From NCBI GenBank assembly GCA_964540725.1, contig CAZINU010000003.1, positions 14,819 to 78,818 of the forward strand: 64,000 nt of DNA, written 5' to 3'. Every line of letters starts with the position of its first letter. Within the stretch, counting starts at the first letter, position 1. The DNA comes from JANJWP01 sp964540725 (GTDB lineage Bacteria > Patescibacteriota > Gracilibacteria > BD1-5 > UBA2023). The notes beneath the pieces are model-generated. The model ran no database searches. It was not told the origin of the DNA and worked only from the letters and a program-made list of their open reading frames with translations. This document shows positions 18,616 to 27,880 of the stretch, piece by piece. A program made the position numbers and the translations under genes.

Positions 18616-19284
18616 ATGCCCCCTTCCGTTAAAATCCATCCGTCCTGGCACGAAGCGCTGCGGCACGAATTCGAATCGCCGTATTTCGCCGAGCTTGCCG
18701 CGTTCGTCAAAGCGGAATACGCCTCGGGCGCGTGCTTTCCGGCCGGAGGAAACATTTTCAAAGCCTTCGACCTTACCCCCTTCGACGCGGTCAAGGTCGT
18801 CATTCTCGGACAAGACCCGTACCATACGCCGGGGGCGGCCATGGGACTTTCGTTTTCGGTTCCGAACGGCTCGAAGGCGCAACCGAGCCTGAAAAACATT
18901 TTCAAAGAATTGAGCTCCGACCTCGGAATCGACCGGACGGAAACCGATTTGACCGATTGGGCGGAGCAGGGCATCCTCCTTCTCAACAGCGTTCTGACCG
19001 TCCGGTCCGGACAACCGGCTTCGCACCGGGAGAAAGGGTGGGAACGGTTTACCGACGCGGCCATAAAAGCCCTGTCGGACCGGCGCGAACACGTGGTCTT
19101 CGTACTCTGGGGCAACTACGCCATCGGAAAACTCCCGCTTATCGACACGGCGAAGCACGTAGTCATACGATCCCCCCACCCCTCCCCGTTTTCGGCCCAT
19201 TCGGGATTTTTCGGTTCGAAACCCTTCTCGAAGGCAAACGCGGCGCTCGAGAAGTGGGGAATCCAAGGCGTCGAATGGAAGTAA
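18616..19284 (+). CDS. ung: Uracil-DNA glycosylase, family 1
   Basis: 222 residues with both signature motifs: GQDPYH (catalytic Asp, about residue 66) and HPSPFSAHSGFFG near 192-204, plus LLLNSVLTV. It removes uracil from DNA as the first step of base-excision repair. It lies 15 bp downstream of recR and is probably co-transcribed. Stop TAA. Confidence 0.97.
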   Translation: MPPSVKIHPSWHEALRHEFESPYFAELAAFVKAEYASGACFPAGGNIFKAFDLTPFDAVKVVILGQDPYHTPGAAMGLSFSVPNGSKAQPSLKNIFKELSSDLGIDRTETDLTDWAEQGILLLNSVLTVRSGQPASHREKGWERFTDAAIKALSDRREHVVFVLWGNYAIGKLPLIDTAKHVVIRSPHPSPFSAHSGFFGSKPFSKANAALEKWGIQGVEWK

Positions 19285-19293
19285 TTCCGATGC

Positions 19294-19334
19294 TTGACAA
19301 TTTCTATTTGACAAGTCTTTTATTCGTATAAAAT
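19294..19334 (+). promoter_or_regulatory. Promoter region of glycine-zipper lipoprotein
   Basis: AT-rich island with two TTGACA boxes (19294-19299 and 19308-19313) and a TATAAAAT (19327-19334). Spacing to either box is not ideal (13 bp from the nearer box). A strong Shine-Dalgarno GAAGGAG lies just before the ATG at 19431. Confidence 0.55.
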
Positions 19335-19430
19335 TCGAAGTGGGTACGCGATCCGTCTCAAAACCAGACGACACCGCGTGCGGGATCATTCAAACTTTTC
19401 GTTCCGGCACGACCGGAGAAGGAGCAAACG

Positions 19431-19865
19431 ATGAAACGGCTCATGCTTGCCCTTGTGGCATTAGTTATTCTCTCGGGCTGCGGCAGTAACGGCGTTCGTC
19501 CTTCGGACGTCGGCATGGTGACGGGCGCCATCGTCGGGGCCGCCATCACGAAAAACCCCTGGAAAGGGGCCGTCGTCGGCGGCATCGTCGGTTCCATGGC
19601 CGGCGGCGCGCTCGAGGGCGGCAACCAAGGGGGACAAGACCCCTACGGCTCCCCCTATGAACGCTGCCGTGACGACTCCGTCCAGCGCCGTCGGAACGGA
19701 CAAGTCATTTCCGACGAAGGTACGACACGCTGCCGTTCCGAATACGTACGGCCACGGCCGCACTACCGCCAATCCCCGGATGATCCGGATGCCGTCGGCG
19801 AAAACGCCGACCTTCCGCCCATCTGACCCGAAAGTCCGAAAAGGAGGACTCGAAACCCCGCTTAG
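19431..19865 (+). CDS. Glycine-zipper lipoprotein
   Basis: 131 residues to a TGA at 19824-19826, or 144 if that TGA is Gly and translation runs to TAG at 19863-19865. Lipobox ILSGC (Cys17). Residues 28-65 form a glycine-zipper pattern (GAIVGAAI, GAVVGGIVGSMAGGALEGG), as in outer-membrane or envelope lipoproteins. The tail is polar, with two Cys-Arg pairs. It has its own promoter, a strong Shine-Dalgarno and a terminator, unlike most neighbours. The TAG of the extended frame falls exactly in the loop of the downstream hairpin. Envelope role is inferred from family resemblance. Confidence 0.75.
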
Positions 19866-19877
19866 GCGGGGTTTTTT
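19853..19877. terminator. Bidirectional terminator between convergent genes
   Basis: Stem AACCCCGC with its complement, loop TTAG, then a run of T on the plus strand. The loop supplies TAG to the plus-strand lipoprotein frame (19863-19865) and TAA to the minus-strand O-antigen-ligase-like frame (19864-19862). Confidence 0.85.
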
Positions 19878-21130
19878 CGCTCGGAAACACCCGATAGGGC
19901 GAGGGCGGCCATTGCCCACTCCCCCACCCCGGGCGTATGGAGGCATCACAGAATCAGGAATATTCCGAGCGTCTCGCGAGCGGACGGTTCGGGATATTTT
20001 CGCAGGGCGGCCAGTAATCCGACGAAGAGCGCGAGGGCGAACGGAATGCCGAATGCGGCGGCAACGTCGAGAAACGCGAAATGCCCTCTGCCGATGGGGG
20101 CGCCGATCGGAACGTACCGGTCGAGGTCGGCGCTCCGACGCTCCGAGAATATCCGTTCCACGGCTCCGGCACCGTCGCCCAAGAGCCGCGTTTTCGGATT
20201 CTCCGCCACGGATACGGCCAAATCGCGGACAATGAACGCGCGCGTCTGAAGGGAGAGGATTTTTTCGGGCACGAGAACGGGAAGGGCGGCGAGGGCGAAT
20301 ACGCCCATGCCGAGCAAAATCTCGAACCGGTATTTTCAAACGACCCCCCGGGTGGCGCCCAGAATCCGGAAAGCCGTGAACGCGAGAGCGACGGCGAGTC
20401 CGCTTACGCTTCCGGAAAGGGCGGTAACGACGAGAAGGCCGGCGACGGCGGGGAACCGCGTCCACCGACCTTCCAAACCGAATGCCACGGGCAAACAGAG
20501 CGCCGCGAAAAACGCGAGCGAATTCGGATTTCCGAACGTTCCGAACGCCCGGACGGCGCCGTTCCAGTCGGGAATCGCGAGCGATGCCGAGAGCGGATCG
20601 GCGGAAACGGCCTGAAGGACGGAATACGGTACGTTGGCGCAGAGGAATCCGAAGAGGATCGCCCGGAGCGCGGCCCTCCGTTCCCTGGCCGGATACGAAG
20701 CGAACACGAGAGCGAGAGCTGAGAGGGCGGCGAACGCGGAAACGGAATACGCCTCTCACCGCAGGACGTCCGAAACGGCATCCGAACCGTTTACGAGCCC
20801 CGAGAAAAGGAACGAACCGACTCCCCCGAGAAGCCAAAACCGCCAAAAGACCTTTCGGAACCGGGACGGTTTTTCCGCCCGTTCCGAGGAATCCGAAACG
20901 TCCCGGTCTCCGACGGCGTTCCGAAAAATTCCGAGCGTTCGGCAAACGACGGGTCGAAGCTGCGCGACGATTGAACGGAAGCGGATCGCGAGGAACCATG
21001 CGGCCCCAAGCAGTACGTACGCGATTCGGGCGCCTTCGTAGAGCGATACCCCCTTCGGCAACGGAAACCCGAAGAATGCCGGCCATCCGGCGAATACGAC
21101 GGGGAGGAAGAACGCGTACGCGGCGAGCAT
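19862..21130 (-). CDS. O-antigen ligase / polymerase-like membrane protein
   Basis: 422 residues with about ten hydrophobic segments. The motif RAFGTFGNPNSLAFF near the middle matches the Wzy_C/O-antigen-ligase family, which join or polymerise lipid-linked glycans on the outer membrane face. Three TGA codons (20756, 20336, 19946) fall within the frame and read as Gly; under the standard code it would fragment into three pieces. ATG at 21130, one bp beyond the end of the NUDIX gene, so the two are probably co-transcribed. The stop is TAA inside a terminator loop. Likely partner process: glycan attachment by the LCP protein (inference). Confidence 0.8.
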
Positions 21131-21131
21131 G

Positions 21132-21602
21132 CTATGCCGAATATCCTTCGACGACCTCAGCCAAATCGCCGTCTTCGTCGAATACGAACGAGAAATCGAT
21201 TTTTTCGCCGCGAATGACGGACGGGAGCCAGTACGGATCGTCCTGCCACATGTCGTCATACGGAATATCGTCTTCTTTGAACCATTTCGGCCGCATTTCC
21301 TCGGTTTCGACGGGTTCCGGGCCGGAATACCCGCGCGCCGAAAATACGTGGACTTCCTGGTTCCATTCGGGCTTCGCTTCGAACGCGAACGAGAGGGTTC
21401 CGTGGGATTCCAAGGAGCCTGCGGGAACGGAAACGCCGGTTTCTTCGAGGAGTTCGCGCGAAGCCGCTTCGGGAACCGTCTCGCCCGCTTCGACCTTTCC
21501 GCCGGCGCCGTTCCACTTCCCTTCTCAGAATCCCCGCTTCTTCATGGCGAGAAGGATTTCGCCCTTCGGATTGAAGACGAACACGAGCGTAGCTTGGCGC
21601 AT
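21132..21602 (-). CDS. NUDIX hydrolase, MTH1/MutT-like
   Basis: 156 residues. KKRGF-G-EGKWNGAGGKVEAGE is nearly the MTH1 signature; the marked Gly is the TGA at 21525-21527. The NUDIX box continues with AASRELLEETG. Enzymes of this type hydrolyse oxidised purine nucleoside triphosphates and protect DNA synthesis. The match to the MTH1 motif makes it one of the best diagnostic sites for UGA = Gly. Stop TAG. Confidence 0.93.
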
Positions 21603-21702
21603 GGGGGGGGAAACAAGGATACGCACGGAGCGTATCCTTTTTCGGAGGGTTGGCAAATCGGAGGACGGGATTTTTCGGAAAGGCCGTCGGAATGCGGGCG
21701 CC

Positions 21703-21987
21703 CTATTCCCCCATTCGGAAATATCCGCCCGATCCTTCCGCCGCCTCCTCGAAAATCGCGATAACGTCCCAGGCGAAGGGGGCGCCGAGTTCGCGGCGAG
21801 CCTTGGAAACCCCCGTCCATTCGATACCGAACGGACCTTCCAGGTCGGAAAGGCAATCGGCGAGAGCGTCCAGGTTCCGTCCGAAATACTCGGGAAATTC
21901 GAAGATGCGGGCAACTTCGTCGTAGAACGATTCGGAATCGGAGAATTTCGACGAATCGAGCGCGAAAATTCGTACGGAAGGTTTCAT
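21703..21987 (-). CDS. Barstar-like protein
   Basis: 94 residues. The stretch FPEYFGRNLDALADCLSD matches the barstar core (PEYYGxNLDALWDCL), followed by a second beta strand and helix. Barstars bind and inhibit barnase-type ribonucleases. No secreted RNase gene is visible next to it, so its partner is unknown. It lies 12 bp downstream of the DUF218 gene on the same strand. Stop TAG. Confidence 0.85.
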   Translation of the reverse strand: MKPSVRIFALDSSKFSDSESFYDEVARIFEFPEYFGRNLDALADCLSDLEGPFGIEWTGVSKARRELGAPFAWDVIAIFEEAAEGSGGYFRMGE

Positions 21988-21998
21988 GGAACGGAAAA

Positions 21999-22766
21999 TT
22001 ATCGCGGAAAACAAACCTTGTCGGGAACGGGCCGGACCGTGGGATCGGTTTCGATGCGTATCGATTCGCCCAAGAATTTCGGGCCGGTCCCGGCTATGGC
22101 GAGATCGAACAGCGCGGCGACGCGGGCGGGCACTTCCCGAAAATACGTTCCGGGAGCGGATTCGAACGGAACGTCCGGCGCGACGTACGCCACGACGTCG
22201 GCACCGATCCCGGAAGCGAGGAAAATGGCGCGTTCCGCCTGAAACCCCTGGGTCACGACGGTGAACTCCGACTGGCCGAACACGAGCTTGGCCCGATAGA
22301 CCGAATCGAGGGTGCGGAATCCCGCGTAATCGAGGATGATGCGTTCCGGCGGAACGCCCTCGTCCATCAGGGCGAGTTGCATGGAACGGGCTTCGTTGTA
22401 GTCGGCGGAGGAATTGTCGCCCGAAACGAGGAGACAGTCGACCTTTCCCGATTTGTACAATTCGGAAGCGGCCACGATACGCCCCCAGAAAAACGCGTTC
22501 GGACCGCCCGACGGGGCGTATTGGGAAGTTCCGAATACGAGCGCGACGCTCCGTTTGGGAACGGAGCCGATCTCGGCATGCATCCGACCGTATGCGACGA
22601 TTTCGGGAAGCGCGTATGCCGAAACCGAAAACGCGGCGAAAACGAAGGCGGCCCACGCGAAAAGGCGAACGAGCCGGGCACGGTTGGTTCGGACGGTTTC
22701 GGAAGCCTGGCGAAGGACGGAAACGATTTCCAAGATTGCGGGAACTGAAAAGGCTGCGGGAAGCAT
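21999..22766 (-). CDS. DUF218/SanA-YdcF family membrane protein
   Basis: 255 residues from the ATG at 22766. An N-terminal hydrophobic helix (about 26-47) is followed by a DUF218-type domain: ALVFGTSQY, a GRI..A.EL segment, LLVSGDN, an NEA..M motif and IILD.AGFRTLDS. SanA/YdcF proteins are membrane-anchored and linked to envelope integrity; the biochemical activity is not settled. It is transcribed divergently from argS. Stop TAA. Confidence 0.85.
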   Translation of the reverse strand: MLPAAFSVPAILEIVSVLRQASETVRTNRARLVRLFAWAAFVFAAFSVSAYALPEIVAYGRMHAEIGSVPKRSVALVFGTSQYAPSGGPNAFFWGRIVAASELYKSGKVDCLLVSGDNSSADYNEARSMQLALMDEGVPPERIILDYAGFRTLDSVYRAKLVFGQSEFTVVTQGFQAERAIFLASGIGADVVAYVAPDVPFESAPGTYFREVPARVAALFDLAIAGTGPKFLGESIRIETDPTVRPVPDKVCFPR

Positions 22767-22835
22767 ACCGAAATCGCTGCGGGAGGCAAGGGCAGGGATT
22801 CTGCCCGAAAAAATGGAACGTCGCCGGGTTTTCGC

Positions 22836-22841
22836 TATAAT
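22836..22841 (+). promoter_or_regulatory. -10 box of argS
   Basis: Perfect TATAAT 20 bp upstream of the ATG at 22861. No good -35 hexamer is visible. The predicted leader is very short (about 13 nt) and lacks a Shine-Dalgarno. Confidence 0.5.
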
Positions 22842-22860
22842 GCGCCGGTTCCCAATCCTC

Positions 22861-24915
22861 ATGCCCATGCCCACGTCCGCGAAAAACCTGAACGAATTCC
22901 GAAACGAGCTCCTCGAAACGGTCTTAAAAACCCGCGATTCGGTTCGGAGCCGGCGCGAAAAGCGCGGGTACGTCGAAAAGGCCGATTTCATCGGCCTCAT
23001 CAGGAGTTCCGTCGGGGACGCGGTTCTTCCGGGCAACCCGGGTGCCCGTCTCTCGTCGTTCGAAATCCAATTCGTCGAACGCGCCCAATTCGGAGCCGAC
23101 GTCACCTTCCGATCGACCGAATGCATCAAGGCCGACAAGAACGCCTACCTTTCCGAAATCTGCCCGGCGGTCGTCCGAATCCTCCAAACGGCGGAAAGGG
23201 GCGGTCATCCGCTCTTCGAATCCGTCGAGCAGAAGGGCATCTACGTGAATGCCCGGCTTTCGAACGCCTTTCTGTTTTCCGCCCTCTCCGCCATCGAATC
23301 CCAAGGGGAGAAATTCGGGGAGAGTTCGATCGGGCGGGGACGCGACGTCGTAATCGACTACTCTTCGCCCAACGCCGCGAAACACTTGCACGCGGGCCAT
23401 ATCCGTTCGACCATTATCGGCCACGTCCTCGGAAACCTCTCGGAAGCGGTAGGACATACCGTCCACCGCGTCAATTACCTGAACGACTGGGGCGGCATGG
23501 GATTCCTTCTGGAAGGACTCTCGCGGCGGCGCGGCGACGTAGGGAACTACGAAAACCGCAACGACCTGCTCTTCGAAATCTATTCGTCGTTCCGAAAAGC
23601 CCAGAAATTCAGCGCCTCGGCCGAGGCGTTCGACGCTCTAACCGACGCCGACCGGAACGATCTCTTCCCCCTGTTCGGGGACGTGGAAGATTTCGACGTT
23701 CTCTCCGAGGCGTACGCCGATTTCAAACGAAAATCCGACGCCCGGTTCGCGGCGCTCGAGGCGTGAGACGACGCCGAATTCGCCGCGTGGCGCGAAATCG
23801 TCAAGTGGAGTATGGAGGATTTCGAGCGTTTCTACGACCTGTTCGGCATTCACCAAGATTACCTGACCGGCGAGAGCCTCTACGCCGGACTCGGAAAAAC
23901 CCTCGTGGAATCGGCGGTACGGTCCGGCGATGCCGTTTGGTTCGACCGGCCCCGCGCCGATGCCGAAATCGCGGAACTCCGGGCCATGCGGGACCGGTGA
24001 AAACTCACCGAAGATTCGTGCGCGAAGCTCGTCGAAGAAGTCGAGGCCGATATCGGCGGGTGCGTTATCGAGCTTTCGAACCGGGAACGTTACGTCGTGC
24101 TCAAAGGCAACGAAAGTACGATCTACGCCACCCGCGACCTGGCCGCCATCAAGCACCGTTCGGAAGTGTTCCACCCGGTCAAAATCGCCTACGAGGTGGG
24201 GCAAGAGCAGCAAGACCACTTCCAAAAACTCTTCGAATCCGCCCGAAAACTCGGATTCGGCGAAGGTATCGAACTCTCGCACGTCTACCACGGATACTAC
24301 GTGAGCGAAGAGACGAAGAAAAAGTTCTCCAGCCGCGAAGGGGCCGCGAACATCATGGGGCTTCTCACCCGCACGCTCTCGGAATTCGGCGCCAAATACC
24401 GCCTCGAAAGCGGATACCCGGAAGAAGAACAACGCCGTATCAGCGCGGCGCTCGGAATCGGGTCGCTCATTTTCAACGACCTGAAGCGCGACAAAAAATC
24501 GCCCATCGCGCTTTCGTCCGATTTCGGAAAAATGATCCGCCAATTCGAAGAATCGGGCGGCGCGTACGTCATCTACGCGTCCTGCCGGGCGAAAAGCATC
24601 GTCCGGAAGTACGGGAAGGCCGTTCCGGCGATTTCCGGATGCGGCGCGTCGGATTTCGTCGATCAGGAAATCGATCTCATGAAAAAACTTCTCGAGTTCC
24701 CCGACGTCGTCGAACGGGCGGCCGCGAACGACGATCCGGTGCGGATTACCGAATACCTTCTGAAACTCTCCGCGCTCTATAACGCGTACTATCATGCCGT
24801 TCCCGTGCTGAAGAGCGAAAACGCGGGGGCTCGCGTCGCTCTCGCCGCGGCCGTGGCGCGGGTTATCGACAACGGGCTCCGGCTGTTGCATATGGAGCCG
24901 CTCGAAAGGATTTAA
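22861..24915 (+). CDS. argS: Arginyl-tRNA synthetase
   Basis: 684 residues with TGA at 23764-23766 and 23998-24000 read as Gly. The class I HIGH motif appears as HAGHIRSTIIG, followed by NYLNDWG; the KMSKS-like loop is KKKFSSREGA; the C-terminal anticodon-binding domain has YASCRAKSI and ALYNAYYHAVPVL. It charges tRNA-Arg. It is longer than the common 550-600 residues because of an extended region around the two TGA codons. Under the standard code it would break into three pieces. Stop TAA, then a strong terminator. Confidence 0.95.
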
Positions 24916-24928
24916 ACCTCCCGAACGT

Positions 24929-24963
24929 AAAAACGCCCCGATTTCCCATTTGGGGCGTTTTTT
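24929..24963 (+). terminator. Terminator of argS
   Basis: 11-bp stem AAAAACGCCCC with its complement and a 12-nt loop, ending in TTTTTT. Confidence 0.85.
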
Positions 24964-24985
24964 GTGTGGGAAACGGGAATCGGAA

Positions 24986-25019
24986 AACCGTTGCGCGAAT
25001 TTCGAAAATATGGGAAAAT
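24986..25019 (+). promoter_or_regulatory. Possible promoter of SLT-like gene
   Basis: TTGCGC, 17-bp spacer, GAAAAT just upstream of the ATG at 25039. The -10 box is weak, but the layout matches that at 28757 and 41326. Confidence 0.4.
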
Positions 25020-25038
25020 GGCCCGGAATCCTTTTTTC

Positions 25039-26160
25039 ATGTCCGAATTTTCGCGTTCGAACGAAATTCCCGAGGATCGTTTGCCAATGCCGGCCAGCGA
25101 TTCGAATGTTCCCGAATCCGTTCGGGGGGTTTCGACGACGCGCGAATCGGATACGGAAACGCCCGACCCGCTCGGGCGGAAGCGCGAACGCTTCGAATCT
25201 TCCCACGGCGCGTACCTGACGAACCTCTCCGACCGACTCGGAAACGACCGGGACCAGCTCGTTTCGCTCATAGCCCGGGAATCGATGTTCGACCCCCGGG
25301 CGAAACACCGCGAAGGGTCGGCCGGTCTTACGCAACTTACGAGCGTCGCGTTCGACGACCTGAAAGTCGGGGGATCCGGCCGTGCCGCGAAGTATTCCCG
25401 GCTCTTCCGAAAACTCGACGGCATGCTTCCTCCGAACGCTCCGGCAGCGCTTCGATCGCTCGTGGGCATGTCGGCGGGACGGGAAAACGGAAGTGCCGCG
25501 AAGTGGAATCAGGCGGTCTCGAACCTTCGTTCGAACATGCTCGACCCCGTCGTGAATCTGACCGTCGGTTCGGTGCTCCTTTCGGGCATGCGCGACGACT
25601 TCGAGGCGACCGTCGCGAATCCGACCGAACGCGACAAGCGCCGCGCGCATTCGATGCTCGCGGCGCTCGAGCACCCGAAGAACCTTCGGAGGATCTGCGC
25701 CGCCATGCGGGAGCTCGGCCACGTGGGCGCCGCCTCGGCGCCGGAAACCGTCGTCGCGGGCATCCGGGCAATTCGCGAGGGAATCGGCAGCCCCGAATCG
25801 AAAACTCCCCTCCCCCGGGAATTCGCCGATTTCCTCGCCCTTCGCCGGTATAACGGAAACATGTCGCCGGAGGCCGCCGGACTCCGGCACCGGGACGTTT
25901 ACGCCGCGATCGTCCTCTTTTCCGGACGAATAGAGGCCGCAAGGCGTTCGGAAAAAATGGCGGCTTCGGGCGAGACCGGAAAAGCCGCTCCGCGAGGGGC
26001 GACGAACCTTCCGCCTCCGAACGGAGCGCCTGCGGAATTGGAAATCCAGCCCCAAAACGGTCGGGTCGCCATGCGGCCAGGAGTCGCGTCGCCGGAACCC
26101 CCGAGAACCGAACGGGTCGCCATGCGGCCGTACGAAGAAGCATTTTCCGAAACAGCGTAA
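25039..26160 (+). CDS. Lytic-transglycosylase-like (SLT) protein
   Basis: 373 residues from ATG 25039, chosen for its position after the promoter. Residues about 75-110 hold LIARESMFDPRA and SAGLTQLT, the catalytic-Glu and G-L-x-Q parts of the SLT lysozyme-like fold that cleaves peptidoglycan glycan strands. A helical middle follows, and NGNMSPEA near residue 275 fits the last SLT helix region. The C-terminus is Pro/Ala-rich with RVAMRP repeated twice. There is no signal peptide, so export is unclear. First of four consecutive plus-strand genes of unclear function. Stop TAA. Confidence 0.6.
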   Translation: MSEFSRSNEIPEDRLPMPASDSNVPESVRGVSTTRESDTETPDPLGRKRERFESSHGAYLTNLSDRLGNDRDQLVSLIARESMFDPRAKHREGSAGLTQLTSVAFDDLKVGGSGRAAKYSRLFRKLDGMLPPNAPAALRSLVGMSAGRENGSAAKWNQAVSNLRSNMLDPVVNLTVGSVLLSGMRDDFEATVANPTERDKRRAHSMLAALEHPKNLRRICAAMRELGHVGAASAPETVVAGIRAIREGIGSPESKTPLPREFADFLALRRYNGNMSPEAAGLRHRDVYAAIVLFSGRIEAARRSEKMAASGETGKAAPRGATNLPPPNGAPAELEIQPQNGRVAMRPGVASPEPPRTERVAMRPYEEAFSETA

Positions 26161-26172
26161 CGAAACGTTCGA

Positions 26173-27792
26173 ATGGCCGAAAAAGATACCTCGCCCCCCC
26201 GACCCCGAAAAACGCCCGAAACGCCGGACGGCGTTTTCGCGAACCCGGACGACGCGTACGCCGCCCGTTCGGAAAAAATGGCGCGCGCCCGGGAGAATTT
26301 CGAACGCAACAAGAACGCCTTCCTTGCCGGAATCTCCGAGAGCGCCGAAGGATCGGCGGAACGCGTTGCGGCCTGGGTCCGGTGCGTCGTCGGCAACCAT
26401 TGCGATCGGGCGGAAACGGCCCTCAAGGCATCGACGGAACTCTCGACGTTACGACTGGAAACGAAGCGTCCCTCGAAAAAAAGCGACCTTTCGGGCGTGC
26501 GCGCCACCCGCCCCTACGTCGGATCGGGGTCAATGAGCCGCCTGCTTCTCTTCGGAACGAACGACGACATCGTCCGAACGGCCGGAACCTTCGTATCGAA
26601 GGCCGACCGGGTGAACTGGGAAACCATTTCGAACCTTCCGCCGGAAAAACGGGAACGGAACCCGTACTACCAAAAGCTCGTCGCGACGCGCGGAAAGTCC
26701 ATCGAGATTCCCCCGGAACACCCCATCGACTTCGGCCGGAACCTTCGGGAACTTTGGGAATTGAAGATCCGGCGGTACGGAGACCGGAACCCCGCCATTC
26801 GGGAATTCTACGAAACGCGCATTCGACCGTTCAGCCAAAAGTCGACCGAATGGAAACGGATGGAACTCGCGGAATACGAGGCGGGCATCACCCGGGACAT
26901 TGCGGAAATCCGCTCGCTCATCGGAACTTCCGAGGATTTCAAACGGAAAATCGGAAAGGCGTACGGACTGAAGACCGAGCGGGAACTCCGCCTCGCCACG
27001 AAGCTCTACGAACATATCGGCGCGAAGGAACTCATCACCCTTTCGACCACCGAAATCATGGACGCGACCGCCGGGGAATTCAACCTCCAGATGCTCGACG
27101 CGATTCTGAAGAACGGAGGTGTCGAATATCTGATGCACGTTCCCGCGCTGGGCGACCCCTACGTTTCCTACGGCCCCTACCAACACACGAAATATTCCGT
27201 CGGCGGGCGGGTTTCCGAAGGCAAGACCCCCGGAGCGCAGATGGCCGACAAGGCGTTTACGGGAGGGGTCGTCATGCGGGCTCCGAAGGGCGGCGACGTG
27301 ACGATCGAGAACCTCCCCGTCTCGCTCCACCATAAGGCCGCCTACCTGCTCACGCTCCAGAACGTCGCCATGACGGTGCGAATGATGCCGGAAACCTACC
27401 AACGAACCGAAACCCGGTTCGTAGCGACGTTCGACAAGCGCGGAAAGCCGAAGAAGCAGGCCGTGAAACGCGAAATCGTCCGACATCCGCTCCGCAACAT
27501 GGAACACGTGCTTTCGGAGAATCCGGAATTCGCGGCGTCGATCGTGATGCAGTACTTCGCCGCGGCCCACAACAAGCCGCAAGACGCGTACTACGGACTT
27601 CTCGACTGGCTCGAAGCGTACGAAAAGAAGGGGCTCGCCGGAGCCGGCCCCCGACTCAAGCCGTACATCGACGAAGCCGTCGCCCCCACCGCTGCCGAAA
27701 ACGCCGAACGGGCGAAGAAGAACTACGAAGCGGCGGTCACGGCTTCCGGCGGAAAGCTCGGAAAGCTGGAGGGGCGGGACAAGGCGGCGTAA
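26173..27792 (+). CDS. Unknown protein, 539 residues
   Basis: Starts 12 bp after the SLT-like gene, so co-expression is likely. No signal peptide or transmembrane helix. The N-terminal 120 residues are charged and probably disordered, then a mainly helical body follows. A segment GEFNLQMLDAI ... DPYVSYGPYQHT (about 296-335) is somewhat reminiscent of lysozyme-like folds, but I cannot assign it. The C-terminus has a YYGLLDWLEAY helix and a charged coiled tail. Stop TAA. A search against patescibacterial genomes is the obvious test. Confidence 0.65.
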   Translation: MAEKDTSPPRPRKTPETPDGVFANPDDAYAARSEKMARARENFERNKNAFLAGISESAEGSAERVAAWVRCVVGNHCDRAETALKASTELSTLRLETKRPSKKSDLSGVRATRPYVGSGSMSRLLLFGTNDDIVRTAGTFVSKADRVNWETISNLPPEKRERNPYYQKLVATRGKSIEIPPEHPIDFGRNLRELWELKIRRYGDRNPAIREFYETRIRPFSQKSTEWKRMELAEYEAGITRDIAEIRSLIGTSEDFKRKIGKAYGLKTERELRLATKLYEHIGAKELITLSTTEIMDATAGEFNLQMLDAILKNGGVEYLMHVPALGDPYVSYGPYQHTKYSVGGRVSEGKTPGAQMADKAFTGGVVMRAPKGGDVTIENLPVSLHHKAAYLLTLQNVAMTVRMMPETYQRTETRFVATFDKRGKPKKQAVKREIVRHPLRNMEHVLSENPEFAASIVMQYFAAAHNKPQDAYYGLLDWLEAYEKKGLAGAGPRLKPYIDEAVAPTAAENAERAKKNYEAAVTASGGKLGKLEGRDKAA

Positions 27793-27824
27793 AAACCCCT
27801 ACCGTACGGGCGGCCGGGCGCCTT

Positions 27825-27853
27825 TTGACCGTTCGCGGCATTTCGGCTACAAT
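27825..27853 (+). promoter_or_regulatory. Promoter of coiled-coil gene at 27881
   Basis: TTGACC (27825-27830), 17-bp spacer, TACAAT (27848-27853), 28 bp upstream of the ATG. Confidence 0.7.
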
Positions 27854-27880
27854 ACGAACGTATCTTCGCAGTTTTCTCCC

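Noticed and set aside
17875..18632. Open frame upstream and overlapping recR in another phase
   Set aside because: Its sequence is Arg-rich shadow coding; recR in the correct phase has all family motifs.
23812..24000. Small gene inside argS
   Set aside because: It is the stretch of ArgS between two TGA = Gly codons.
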